DNA from: an uncultured Leifsonia sp.
GTDB lineage: Bacteria; Actinomycetota; Actinomycetes; Actinomycetales; Microbacteriaceae
NCBI RefSeq assembly: GCF_945957465.1
Contig: NZ_CAMFLC010000007.1
Location: 62,001-126,000, forward strand
Length of the DNA: 64,000 bases
Direction: 5' to 3'
The position numbers and the translations under genes were made by a program. Below, piece after piece: positions 37,338-46,093 of this stretch. Every line of letters begins with the position of its first letter. Within the stretch, counting starts at the first letter, position 1. Below the pieces are notes generated by a model. That model saw only the letters and a program-made list of their open reading frames with translations, searched no databases and had not been told where the DNA came from.

Positions 37338-38753
37338 TCAACCGAGCCGGAACGTCGCACGCGGGATGTCGTCGACCAGCCGCCGCGCGATCGCGAAGGC
37401 GTCTTCCTCGGCGAGCTGGTGGGTCACCACGAGCGAGGCCAGGAACGACGCGTCCACCCGGCGCGACATGTCGTGGCGGGCCGGAATCGAGCAGAAGGCA
37501 CGGGTGTCGTCGATGAAGCCGCTGGTCTTCGTGAAGCCGGCGCTGTCGGTGATGGCGCGGCGGTAGCGGAGGATCGCGGAGGGGGTGTCGAGGAACCACC
37601 AGGGGGCGCCGGCGTAGACCGACGGATAGAAGCCGGCGAGCGGGGCGATCTCGCGTGAGAACGTGGTCTCGTCGACCGTGAACAGCACGAGCCGGAAGGT
37701 CGCGTTCGTGCCGAAGTCGCGCAGGATCGGCGTGAGCGGCTCGGTGAACGACCCCACGGCGGGCAGGTCGTGGCCGGTGTCGGGCCCGTAGGCCTCGAAC
37801 GTCGGACGGTGGTGGTTGCGGTGCACGCCGGGGTGCAGCTGCATCACGAGCCCGTCGGACGCGGCCATCTCGGCCAGGCGGTAGAGCATGTTGCGGCGGT
37901 AGGCCACGGCCTCCGCCGGCGTGAGCGAACCGTCGAGCGCGGCGCGGTGGATGCGGGAGGCCTCCGCGTCGTCGAGCGGCTCGCTGCCGGCATCGATGAC
38001 GCCGGTGTCCGTCGCCGTGCCGCCTGCGGCCGCGAACGCCGCACGGCGCACGCGCAGCGCCTCCAGCAGGCCGGCGTACCCGGAGGTGTCGACGTCGGCG
38101 CGCTCGGCGAGCGTCTGCAAGCGGCCCGCCCAGCCGGGCTCGTCCGGGTGCATGTAGCGGTCGGCGCGGAAGGTCGGGATGACGCGGCCGGTGAAGCTCG
38201 GGTCGGCCGCCAGCCGCGCGTGCGCCTCGAGGTCGTCGGCGGGGTCGTCCGTCGTGGCGAGCACGGCGATGTTGAAGCGGTCGAACAGGGCGCGCGGCCG
38301 GAACTCGGGGGCGGCCAGAGTGGCCTCCAACCGGTCGTAGAGCGCGTCGGCGTTGGCGGCGGACGGCTGCTCGGTGAGCCCGAACACCTCGCTGAACTCC
38401 GATTCGAACCAGAACCGCACCGGGGTGCCGAGGAACGCGTCCCAGTGCTCGCACAACGTGCGCCAGATCTCACGGCCGGAGGCGGAGGAGGGGACGCCGT
38501 CGCGCGCCAGGCCGAGCGCGTCGAGGGGCACTCCGACGGCGTGCAGCATCCGCGTCACGTAGTGGTCGGGCGTGATGAGCAGAGCCGCCGGGTCGGGGAA
38601 CGGCTGGTCGTCGGCCAGCATCGCCGCCGGCACATGCCCGTGCGGGGAGTAGATCGGAGCATCGGCGACCGTGGCGTGCAGCCGACGCGCAAGCTCGCGC
38701 TCTGCCGGGTCGGCGGGGAGGAGGCGGTCCGGATGCGGGGCGAGCGCGGTCAT
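37338..38753 (-). CDS. uxaC: Glucuronate isomerase
   Basis: A 471-residue amidohydrolase-superfamily enzyme isomerising D-glucuronate to D-fructuronate (and galacturonate to tagaturonate). YSPHGHVPAAMLADDQPFPDPAALLITPDHYVTRML, near the N-terminus in pieces, carries the H-x-H metal motif. FWFESEFSEVFG, DRFNIAVLATTDDP, VMQLHPGVHRNHH and GAPWWFLDTPSAILRYRR are further UxaC signatures. ATG 38753 overlaps the lacI stop (ATGA), so repressor and isomerase are co-translated. It supplies the first step for the facing UxuB/ManD genes. Probably regulated by the same LacI protein. Confidence 0.94.
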   Translation of the reverse strand: MTALAPHPDRLLPADPAERELARRLHATVADAPIYSPHGHVPAAMLADDQPFPDPAALLITPDHYVTRMLHAVGVPLDALGLARDGVPSSASGREIWRTLCEHWDAFLGTPVRFWFESEFSEVFGLTEQPSAANADALYDRLEATLAAPEFRPRALFDRFNIAVLATTDDPADDLEAHARLAADPSFTGRVIPTFRADRYMHPDEPGWAGRLQTLAERADVDTSGYAGLLEALRVRRAAFAAAGGTATDTGVIDAGSEPLDDAEASRIHRAALDGSLTPAEAVAYRRNMLYRLAEMAASDGLVMQLHPGVHRNHHRPTFEAYGPDTGHDLPAVGSFTEPLTPILRDFGTNATFRLVLFTVDETTFSREIAPLAGFYPSVYAGAPWWFLDTPSAILRYRRAITDSAGFTKTSGFIDDTRAFCSIPARHDMSRRVDASFLASLVVTHQLAEEDAFAIARRLVDDIPRATFRLG

Positions 38754-39826
38754 CCGCGTCCTTTCGTCGGAGTGGTCTCGGTGGAGGGGGCGGGAGCCGC
38801 GCCCGTGGAGGCGCGGACCGTCAGATGGGTGGGCAGCGTCGCGGCCTGCCTGCTGACCGGAGCCGCGCTGTCGTCGAGTCGTGCGAGCAGCATCGCCACA
38901 GCCGTTCGGCCCGCCTGCTCGATGGGAGCGGTGAGCGTGGTCAAGGGAGGGTTGCAGAAGTCGGCGCCGAAGATGTCGTCGCAGCCCACGAGCGACACGT
39001 CGCCGGGGACGTCGACGCCGCGCTCGCGGAACCGGGCGAGCATGCCGATCGCGAGCAGGTCGTTGAACGCGATGCAGGCGGTCGACCCGGCGTGCATCAC
39101 GGCGTCGGCGGCGGCCGCTCCGGCGTACTGGCGCGGAGCGAACGGTCCGACCCGGAGCGATTTCACGCCGTACGAGTCCGCGGCCCGCACCAGGGCACGC
39201 CAACGGCGCTCGTTCGACCACGACGTCTCCGGCCCCGCCGCATACACGATCTCGCGGTGGCCCAAGGAGACCAGGTGACCGACCGCCTGCTCGACGCCGT
39301 TCGGCGTGTCGATGAAGACGTTGGCCACTCCGCGGGTCTGGCGGTTGATGGCGACGAGCGGGACCTCCTCCGCGAGGGCGGTCAGCCGGCGGTCGGTGAG
39401 CCGGGAGGCCGCCAGGATCGCTCCGTCGAATGATGGCCGCAGCTTGTGCAGCATCCCGTCCTCCAGCTCGTCCGACTCCTCGGTGTCCACCAGGAGCTGC
39501 GTGTAGCCGGCGGCCTTGAGCTGCTGCTGGGTGCCACGGATGATGCCGAAGTAGAACGGGTTCGTGACGTCGGACACGAGGACGGCGATGCACCGGGTCC
39601 GGCCGCTGGTGAGTGCCCTGGCCTGCGAGTTCGGGATGTAGTTGAGCTCCCGTGCGGCACGCTCGATCCGCTCGCGGGTGACGGCGTTGACCCGCCCCGG
39701 ATTGGACAGCGCGCGCGAGACGGTGGAGGTCGCCACGCCGCTCGCCGCAGCGACGTCCGCCAGGGTGGCGGGACGGTCCAGGGTGGCGGGACGATCCGGA
39801 GTGGACCCGCGAAGCTGAGGGCTCAT
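38750..39826 (-). CDS. LacI-family repressor of the hexuronate genes
   Basis: A 358-residue repressor. The helix-turn-helix TLADVAAASGVATSTVSRAL and the hinge helix NSQARALTSGRT precede a periplasmic-binding-like effector domain (from about residue 80: CIAVLVSDVTNPFYFGIIRG). The effector is probably a hexuronate or a pathway intermediate. Two tandem copies of DRPATL before the HTH come from an exact-frame 18-bp duplication. ATG 39826 is chosen; minus-strand TGTGAT ends six bases upstream with TTGCCA 18 bp further, so it may be leaderless. Its operator candidate lies in the 146-bp divergent gap. The stop overlaps the uxaC start. Confidence 0.93.
   Translation of the reverse strand: MSPQLRGSTPDRPATLDRPATLADVAAASGVATSTVSRALSNPGRVNAVTRERIERAARELNYIPNSQARALTSGRTRCIAVLVSDVTNPFYFGIIRGTQQQLKAAGYTQLLVDTEESDELEDGMLHKLRPSFDGAILAASRLTDRRLTALAEEVPLVAINRQTRGVANVFIDTPNGVEQAVGHLVSLGHREIVYAAGPETSWSNERRWRALVRAADSYGVKSLRVGPFAPRQYAGAAAADAVMHAGSTACIAFNDLLAIGMLARFRERGVDVPGDVSLVGCDDIFGADFCNPPLTTLTAPIEQAGRTAVAMLLARLDDSAAPVSRQAATLPTHLTVRASTGAAPAPSTETTPTKGRG
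39761..39796. repeat. 18-bp tandem duplication inside the LacI gene
   Basis: CAGGGTGGCGGGACGGTC at 39761-39778 is repeated at 39779-39796 with one difference. It adds six residues (DRPATL) in frame before the DNA-binding helix-turn-helix. Confidence 0.9.
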
Positions 39827-39856
39827 GTGCCCATCACAGCACACGATGGCAAATTT

Positions 39857-39895
39857 TGGCAATCGGTTGCACTCGTGTTGCCACCTCCCTAGGCT
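39857..39895. promoter_or_regulatory. LacI-type operator between divergent hexuronate promoters
   Basis: The plus-strand promoter is TTGCAC (39867-39872), a 17-bp spacer, then TAGGCT (39890-39895), giving a leader of about 70 nt to the binding-protein ATG. The minus-strand lacI promoter has its -35 TTGCCA at 39857-39862. GCAATCGGTTGC (39859-39870), a near-palindrome with the central CG typical of LacI operators, overlaps both -35 elements. TGGCAA also occurs at 39847-39852. Confidence 0.75.
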
Positions 39896-39972
39896 CGGCC
39901 CCAGTCCTCCGGGGTGCACCGCATCCGGGGGCCACGATCCGCACATCACCGTCCTCAAGGGAGAGTCACACG

Positions 39973-41334
39973 ATGAGATCACGTTTCGCGCTGGCAGCAG
40001 TCGCGGGCATCGCCGCGGCAGGCCTGGTCCTGACCGGGTGCTCGGGCACCAGCGGCAGCAGCAGCACCTCCTCCAGCGGCAAGGTCGACGGCACCGGCAA
40101 GACCCTCGACGTCATGATCGCCGCCAACGCGCTCTATCCCACCGAGCAGCAGCAGTGGTTCAAGGACGTCTCGGCACAGTTCCAGAAGGAGACCGGCGCC
40201 ACAGTCAAGTTCGAGACGTTCGCCTCCGCCAACGACGAGCTGACCAAGATCCAGACCTCGGTGCTCAGCGGCCAGGGTCCGGACATCTACGACCTCGGCA
40301 CGACGTTCACACCGACCGCCTACTCCACCGGAGCCTTCGTCAAGCTGACCGACGCCGACTGGGCGAAAGTCGGCGGCCGCGACCGGTTCGTCCCCGCCAC
40401 CCTCGGCATCTCCGGGCCGGACGCGAAGAACGAGGTCGGCATCCCCTTCCTCAGCCGTCCGTTCGTGATGGCCTACAACAAAGACCTCCTGGCGGCCGCC
40501 GGGATCGACAAGCCGGCGACGACCTGGGACGGCCTCGCCGAGCAGGCGAAGAAACTCACCTCCGGCGATGTCCACGGCATGGCGATCGCGTACGCCGACG
40601 GTTACGACCCGTGGAAGTTCGTCTGGGCGATGGCGATGCAGCAGGGCAACACCATCCTCGACATCCCGAGCAAGAAGGCGATGATCGACGACGCCGCGGT
40701 CAAGAAGGCCTACGAGACCTACTTCGGCTGGCTGACCGACGACAAGGTGGTCGACCCGGCCGCCATCGGCTGGAAGAACGCGCAGGCGGTCGCCGCCTTC
40801 GCGAACGGCAAGGCCGCGTTCCTGCCGATGGTCTCCTCCTCGTCGCAGGTGTCGCTCGACAAGTCGCCGATGGCGGGCAAGTACGCGTACGCGGTCATGC
40901 CGACCGTTCCTCCGGGGGCGACGAAGCTGCCGAGCGACGGCAAGGCCGCCGCGACGATCATCTCGGGCGACAACATCGTGGTCGCCAAGTACTCCAAGAA
41001 CCAGGATCTCGCCTTCGCCCTGGTGAAGATGCTCACGAGCGCCGACAACCAGGTGAAGTACACCAAGACCTTCGGCGACCTGCCGACGAACGCCGACGCG
41101 GCCAAGCAGGTCGAGCAGGGCAACCAGCTCATCGCGCCGATCCTCGACGCGGGGACCAAGGCCTACGGCACCCCCTTCACGGGCGCCTGGGGCGACACCC
41201 AGCTCGCGCTCGTGAACGTCGTGGTCCAGTCCATCCCGGCGTTGTCCTCCGGCACGGTTTCGTCGTCGGACCTCGAAGCGAAGCTCAAGGCCGCGCAGAG
41301 CACCGCGCAGAACGCGCTCGACAAGGCGAAGTGA
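39973..41334 (+). CDS. ABC sugar-importer substrate-binding lipoprotein
   Basis: A 453-residue extracellular solute-binding protein of family 1. The signal peptide ends in the lipobox LVLTGC with the lipidated Cys23, followed by a Ser/Thr/Gly linker. The mature part has the sugar-binding features ANDELTKIQTSVLSGQGPDIYDLG and GIPFLSRPFVMAYNKDLLAAAGI. Substrate inferred from context: a hexuronate or uronate-containing saccharide. ATG 39973 has GGGAGAG eight bases upstream. First gene of the operon under the LacI-type operator. Two permeases follow but no ATPase is encoded in the cluster. Confidence 0.93.
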   Translation: MRSRFALAAVAGIAAAGLVLTGCSGTSGSSSTSSSGKVDGTGKTLDVMIAANALYPTEQQQWFKDVSAQFQKETGATVKFETFASANDELTKIQTSVLSGQGPDIYDLGTTFTPTAYSTGAFVKLTDADWAKVGGRDRFVPATLGISGPDAKNEVGIPFLSRPFVMAYNKDLLAAAGIDKPATTWDGLAEQAKKLTSGDVHGMAIAYADGYDPWKFVWAMAMQQGNTILDIPSKKAMIDDAAVKKAYETYFGWLTDDKVVDPAAIGWKNAQAVAAFANGKAAFLPMVSSSSQVSLDKSPMAGKYAYAVMPTVPPGATKLPSDGKAAATIISGDNIVVAKYSKNQDLAFALVKMLTSADNQVKYTKTFGDLPTNADAAKQVEQGNQLIAPILDAGTKAYGTPFTGAWGDTQLALVNVVVQSIPALSSGTVSSSDLEAKLKAAQSTAQNALDKAK

Positions 41335-41347
41335 CGCGAGGCCGCTG

Positions 41348-42331
41348 ATGTCGAACTCCACGCTGACCCCGCCCCCGGGTGCGGTCGTGACCGGCGCGTC
41401 GCCCGCGGGGACCACCCCCGCGGGCGGCCGCCCGGCCAGGCGCCGCCGGCACGGCGAGCGCAACCGGCCGCTCTGGATGCTGCTGCCCGGCGGCGTCCTG
41501 ATGCTCCTCATCATCGTGGTGCCGCTGATCGTCGCCGTGGTGATGTCGACCCTCGACCTCGACCAGTACACGCTGCAGAGCTGGCTGCAGGCCCCGTTCA
41601 TCGGACTCGGCAACTATGTGGAGGCCGTCACGGCCTCCCCGCTGCTGCGCTCGATCGGGATCAGCGTCTCGTTCGCGGTGATCGCGGCGGTGGTGACCAT
41701 GCCGATCGGGCTGGCCGCCGCGCTCGCGACCCAGAACCGCTTCCGCGGCCGCGCGCTGGTGCGGTCGCTGTTCCTCATCCCCTACGTGCTGCCCGCGTTC
41801 GTGGTCGGCACGCTGTGGCGCACCATGCTGCAGCCGGGAGGTGTCGTCGACGCCACTCTCGGCGCGGTCGGCATCCACAGCGGGCTCTGGCTCAACGGAC
41901 CGCTCAGCTTCTGGGCGCTGATCATCGTGCAGATCTGGACGTCGTGGCCGTTCTTCTACCTGCTCGTGCTCGCCGGCCTCCAGTCGGTCGACCACGAGGT
42001 GCACGAAGCCGCGGCGATCGACGGCGCGACCTGGGGGATCAAGCTGCGTTACGTGGTGCTGCCGTACCTGCGCGGGCCGATCTTCCTGGCGCTGATCATC
42101 GCGCTTCTGCACAACATCAACGCGTTCTCGCTGCCGTTCGTGCTGTTCGGCGTTCCCGCTCCGCAGGACGTGGACGTCCTGCCGGTGCTCACCTACGTGA
42201 CCAGCTTCCAGAGCTTCCGGTTCGGGCTCAGCGCGGCGATGGCGATCTGCTCGCTCGTGCTCATCGCAATCCCGTTGTTCATCTATCTTCGAGCGGTCAA
42301 GCTCGACTCCGGAGAGGAGGAGCAGCGATGA
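41348..42331 (+). CDS. ABC sugar-importer permease 1 (MalF type)
   Basis: A 327-residue permease of the binding-protein-dependent family. A Pro/Arg-rich cytoplasmic N-terminus of about 40 residues leads into six transmembrane helices beginning WMLLPGGVLMLLIIVVPLIV. The EAA loop that contacts the ATPase is EAAAIDGATWGIKLRYVVLP, near residues 218-237. The start ATG 41348 has little Shine-Dalgarno and lies 13 bp after the binding-protein stop, so it probably relies on coupling. Its TGA overlaps the ATG of permease 2. Confidence 0.92.
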   Translation: MSNSTLTPPPGAVVTGASPAGTTPAGGRPARRRRHGERNRPLWMLLPGGVLMLLIIVVPLIVAVVMSTLDLDQYTLQSWLQAPFIGLGNYVEAVTASPLLRSIGISVSFAVIAAVVTMPIGLAAALATQNRFRGRALVRSLFLIPYVLPAFVVGTLWRTMLQPGGVVDATLGAVGIHSGLWLNGPLSFWALIIVQIWTSWPFFYLLVLAGLQSVDHEVHEAAAIDGATWGIKLRYVVLPYLRGPIFLALIIALLHNINAFSLPFVLFGVPAPQDVDVLPVLTYVTSFQSFRFGLSAAMAICSLVLIAIPLFIYLRAVKLDSGEEEQR

Positions 42332-43260
42332 CCACCGCCACCCGCTCCCTGCACGCCGTGTCGCCCCGCGACGCCCGCCGTGCCGCACGACCCGGTCGCG
42401 GGCCCTCCGCCGACGTCACCCGGCTGCTGCCGCGCCCGCTCCTGGTCGCGATCATCACCGTCCTGCTGGTCATCGTGCTCGGCCCGGTGCTGTACATGCT
42501 GTTCGCGTCCGTCAACTCCGACGTGTCGGTGGCGGCCGGGGCGTTCTTCCCGACCGAGCTGCACTTCGACAACTACCTCAAGGTGTGGAGCACGGTCGAC
42601 CTCGGCACCGGCCTCATGAACAGCGTCATCATCTGCGGCGCGGTCGCGATCGTCTGCGCGTTCCTCGCGGTCGCCACCGCGTACGTGCTCGTGCGGTACG
42701 AGTTCCGCGGCCGGCTGACCTTCCTGCGCGGCCTGCTCGGTCTCCAGTCGATCCCCGGCACGCTCATGCTGCTGCCGGTGTTCGTGCTGTTCTCGTCGAC
42801 CGCGTCGCTCCTCGGCGTCCAGATCATCGGGACCCGATGGGCGGTGTTCATCACCTACCTGACCTTCGCGTTGCCGTTCTCGACCTGGGTGATGGTGACC
42901 TACCTGCGCGGCCTGCCCAAGGCGCTGGAGGAGGCCGCGCGCATCGACGGTGCCTCGTCGTGGCGCATCCTGACGCAGATCGTCATGCCGCTGAGCTGGC
43001 CGGGGATCGTCGTGTCGGGCATCTTCGCCTTCCTGCTCGGCTGGAACGATGTGCTGTTCGCGTCGGTCCTGACCAACCCCGAGTCGCGCACCGCCGCCGT
43101 CGCGCTGCAGGTGTTCGGCGCCACGCAGGAGGGCGGAGCGATCCCGCTCTACGGGCAGATGATGGCGGCGTCGCTGATCTGCGCCGTGCCCGTCGTGGTC
43201 CTGTATCTCGTTTTCCAGCGCTACCTGATCGGTGGCCTCACCAGCGGAGGAGTGAAGTAA
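42328..43260 (+). CDS. ABC sugar-importer permease 2 (MalG type)
   Basis: A 310-residue inner-membrane permease with six predicted helices after an Arg-rich N-terminus. The EAA loop reads LEEAARIDGASSWRILTQIVMPLSWPGI (in two parts), the MalG-type coupling helix. It pairs with permease 1 and the lipoprotein; the ATPase must come from elsewhere, as with shared MsmK/UgpC-type ATPases. ATG 42328 overlaps the upstream stop and has GGAGAGGAGGAG upstream. The TAA is followed with no gap by the GTG of the next gene. Confidence 0.92.
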   Translation: MTTATRSLHAVSPRDARRAARPGRGPSADVTRLLPRPLLVAIITVLLVIVLGPVLYMLFASVNSDVSVAAGAFFPTELHFDNYLKVWSTVDLGTGLMNSVIICGAVAIVCAFLAVATAYVLVRYEFRGRLTFLRGLLGLQSIPGTLMLLPVFVLFSSTASLLGVQIIGTRWAVFITYLTFALPFSTWVMVTYLRGLPKALEEAARIDGASSWRILTQIVMPLSWPGIVVSGIFAFLLGWNDVLFASVLTNPESRTAAVALQVFGATQEGGAIPLYGQMMAASLICAVPVVVLYLVFQRYLIGGLTSGGVK

Positions 43261-44103
43261 GTGTCAGAAACAACCTGGGCCCTCTCCGGGTTCGGCGACG
43301 AGATCGACCCCGACCCGGCCGTGCAGGTCGCGGTGCTGCAGGCGCTCGGCGCGAACCACATCGAGGTGCGCAGCGCCTGGGGCGTCAACATCGTCGACCT
43401 CGACGACGAGCAGCTCGACCGCCTGGCCGAGGTCTTCGCCGAGCGGGGAATGCAGGTATCGGCCATCGCGTCGCCGATCGGCAAGGTCGACGTCGCGCTC
43501 CCCGTGCAGCACGAGGTCGACCGGCTGGGCCGCGCGATCGCGGCGGCGAAGCGGCTCGACACCCGCTACATCCGCCTGTTCTCGTTCTACCGCGCCGAGG
43601 GCGTCCCGGTCGAGAGCATCCGCGACGACGTGATCGAGCGCATGCGCGCCCTCGCCGCGGCGGCCGAGGAAGCCGGAGTGGTGCTGCTGCACGAGAACGA
43701 GAAGGACATCTACGGCGACACCCCGGAGCGCTGCCTCGACATCGTCGAGTCGGTCGGCTCGCCGGCCCTGCGGCTCGCCTGGGACAGCGCCAACTTCGTG
43801 CAGGTGGGCGTGGCCGCACCGTTCGACGACGGGTACGCGATGCTGCGCCCGCACCTGGAGTACCTGCAGGTGAAGGACGCGCTGGCGGCGACCTCCGAGG
43901 TCACCCCGGCCGGCGAGGGCGACGGCCAGCTGCTGCAGACCCTCACCGCCCTGCGCGACGACGGCTACACCGGTTTCGCCTCGCTCGAACCGCACCTCAC
44001 CGACGTGAACGCCCTCGGCGGCTTCTCCGGGCCCGCGGCGTTCGGCGTCGCCGGCCGCGCCTTCCGCCGCCTGACCGACCAGATCGGAGTCACCCTCGCA
44101 TGA
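43261..44103 (+). CDS. Sugar-phosphate isomerase/epimerase-like TIM barrel protein
   Basis: A 280-residue protein of the xylose-isomerase-like (AP endonuclease 2) TIM-barrel family. Metal-ligand positions are suggested by LLHENEKDIYGDT (Glu), LRLAWDSANFVQVG (Asp) and YLQVKDAL (Lys/Asp), with the last ligand in FASLEPHL. The reaction is unknown; in sugar operons such proteins act as epimerases or isomerases. The GTG start follows the permease stop directly, and AGCGGAGGAG lies 9-18 bases upstream. Its stop overlaps the ATG of the oxidoreductase. Confidence 0.88.
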   Translation: MSETTWALSGFGDEIDPDPAVQVAVLQALGANHIEVRSAWGVNIVDLDDEQLDRLAEVFAERGMQVSAIASPIGKVDVALPVQHEVDRLGRAIAAAKRLDTRYIRLFSFYRAEGVPVESIRDDVIERMRALAAAAEEAGVVLLHENEKDIYGDTPERCLDIVESVGSPALRLAWDSANFVQVGVAAPFDDGYAMLRPHLEYLQVKDALAATSEVTPAGEGDGQLLQTLTALRDDGYTGFASLEPHLTDVNALGGFSGPAAFGVAGRAFRRLTDQIGVTLA

Positions 44104-45233
44104 CCGCTTCCTCCACCCTGCCCCTGCGCGTGGCCATCGTCGGCTGCGGCATCATCGGCCTCAACCACGCCCGCGCGATCCTGAAGCACCCCGACCTGGC
44201 GATCACCGCGCTCGTGGATGCCGTGCCCGCCGCAGCCACCGGCCTCGCCGACCAGCTGGTCTCCGAGCACGGCGCCGAGCGTCCCGCCGAGTTCGCGTCG
44301 CTCACGGCCGCGCTCGCCGGAGCGCCGATCGACGTCGTCGTCATCTGCACACCGAGCGGCCTGCACGTCGTGCTCGCCGAGGAGGCGCTCGCCGCGGGCA
44401 AGCACGTCGTCATCGAGAAGCCGCTCGACGTCTCGCTGCCGCGCGCGCGGAAGATCCTCGCGCTGTCGCGCCGGGCCGAGGCCGACGGGCTCGTGGTCTC
44501 CGTGATCAGCCAGCACCGCTTCGACCCGGCCTCCCGTGTCGTCGCGGACGCCGCGCACTCCGGGGCGTTCGGCCGGCTGACCAGCGGCATCGCCTCCGTC
44601 GCCTGGTGGCGCAGCCAGGAGTACTACGACTCGGGCCAGTGGCGCGGCACCTGGGAGCTCGACGGCGGGGGAGCCGTGATGAACCAGGGCGTGCACACGG
44701 TCGACCTCCTGGTCTGGTTCCTCGGCACGCCGGTCGAGATCGACGCCCGCACCGCACTCCTCGCGCACGAGCGGGTCGAGATCGAGGATGTCGCGGTCGC
44801 GACCATCCGGTTCGAGTCGGGCGCCCTCGCCGTCCTGCACGCCACGACCGCCGCCTATCCCGGACTGTCGGTGCGGGTGCAGGTGCACGGCGACCGCGGG
44901 TCGGCGATCATCGACGACGACCAGCTCGAATACTTCGCGACCGCCGAGACCGACGGCGATCGCGCCGCCGACATGGTGCCGGCGAGCGAGCTGCGCGGCG
45001 CCGACCGCGGCCCCGAGCAGTTCGTGATCGGCCACCTCCGGCAGTACGAGGACATCGTCGACGCCATCCGCGAAAACCGTGCCCCCGGTGTCACCGTCGC
45101 CGACGCATTCCTCTCGCTCGCCGTCGTGCGGGCCGTGTATCTCTCGGCGACGCTCGGCCGGCCGGTGCTGCTGGACGACGTGCTCGACGGCTCCCTCGAC
45201 GACGTCGTCGTCACGACGGGGGTGAACGCATGA
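44100..45233 (+). CDS. Gfo/Idh/MocA-family oxidoreductase
   Basis: A 377-residue NAD(P)-dependent sugar oxidoreductase. The Rossmann fold begins VAIVGCGIIGLNHARAIL, the substrate-side signature is HVVIEKPLDVSLPRARKIL (catalytic Lys in EKPLD), and WELDGGGAVMNQGVHTVDLL supplies the His/Asp of the C-terminal sheet domain. It could open a modified uronate or act with the two TIM-barrel proteins in a keto-intermediate epimerisation or glycoside cleavage; this is inference. It overlaps both neighbours by four bases. Confidence 0.92.
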   Translation: MTASSTLPLRVAIVGCGIIGLNHARAILKHPDLAITALVDAVPAAATGLADQLVSEHGAERPAEFASLTAALAGAPIDVVVICTPSGLHVVLAEEALAAGKHVVIEKPLDVSLPRARKILALSRRAEADGLVVSVISQHRFDPASRVVADAAHSGAFGRLTSGIASVAWWRSQEYYDSGQWRGTWELDGGGAVMNQGVHTVDLLVWFLGTPVEIDARTALLAHERVEIEDVAVATIRFESGALAVLHATTAAYPGLSVRVQVHGDRGSAIIDDDQLEYFATAETDGDRAADMVPASELRGADRGPEQFVIGHLRQYEDIVDAIRENRAPGVTVADAFLSLAVVRAVYLSATLGRPVLLDDVLDGSLDDVVVTTGVNA

Positions 45234-46093
45234 AGTTCTCCGTCTTCACCGCCTCGACCCCCGACTGGGCTCCCGACGAGGCCGTGCGGAACATCGCGGC
45301 CCAGGGCTGGGACGGCATCGAGTGGCGCATCGTCGACCAGGAGGCCGTCGCCGAGCCGGGCTTCTGGGCGGGCAATCGCGCGACCTGGCCGCTCACCGGG
45401 CTGGAGGAGTCGCTCCCCGAGATCGCCCGGCTGACCCGGGAGGCCGGACTCGAGTTCTCGGGCATCGGCGGCTATGCGCGCTGCGACGACCACGAGAACG
45501 TCGACCGGATGCTCGCGGCGACAGCGACGCTCGGGGCACGGCAGGTGCGGGTCACAATGCCGCGCACCGACGCCGGCGACTACCGCGAGCTCTTCGCCGG
45601 GGCCCGACGCGACCTGGAGCGCGCGGCGACCGTCGCGGCCTCCCTCGGCGTGAAGGCGCTCGTCGAGCTGCACCACGAGACGATCACGGCGTCCGCGTCC
45701 GCCGCGTTCCGCCTGCTCGACGGGCTCGACCCGGCGGCCGTCGGCGTCATCCACGACCTCGGCAACCTGGTGATCGAAGGACAGGAGCGCACGCTTTCGG
45801 CCCTCCAGCTGCTCGGGCCGTACCTCGCGCACGTCCACGTGAAGAACGTCGCCTGGCTGCCGGGGGAGCCCGAGGCCGACGGCACGGTCCGCTGGCGTCA
45901 CGAGTGGGCGCCGCTGCGCACCGGCACCGGCGACGTGGACGGTTACTTCCGCGCCCTGCACGAGTTCGGCTATGACGGGTGGGTGACCAGCGAGGACTTC
46001 TCGACCGAGCTGCCGCTCGTCGATCGCACCGCGGACGACCTCGCGTACCTGCGGGCGGTCGAGTCCCGGACCCGCGCCGCGGTGGCGGCATGA
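45230..46093 (+). CDS. Second sugar-phosphate isomerase/epimerase-like TIM barrel protein
   Basis: A 287-residue xylose-isomerase-like barrel, clearly different from the first. It begins MKFSVFTASTPDWAPDEAVRNIAAQGWDGIEWRI. Candidate metal ligands are in LVELHHETIT (Glu), VIHDLGNLVIEG (Asp) and HVHVKNVAW (His), with SEDFS near the C-terminus. Function unknown. The pairing of two such barrels with a MocA-type dehydrogenase in one operon is seen in pathways for oxidised or alkylated sugars. Overlaps both neighbours by ATGA. Confidence 0.88.
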   Translation: MKFSVFTASTPDWAPDEAVRNIAAQGWDGIEWRIVDQEAVAEPGFWAGNRATWPLTGLEESLPEIARLTREAGLEFSGIGGYARCDDHENVDRMLAATATLGARQVRVTMPRTDAGDYRELFAGARRDLERAATVAASLGVKALVELHHETITASASAAFRLLDGLDPAAVGVIHDLGNLVIEGQERTLSALQLLGPYLAHVHVKNVAWLPGEPEADGTVRWRHEWAPLRTGTGDVDGYFRALHEFGYDGWVTSEDFSTELPLVDRTADDLAYLRAVESRTRAAVAA

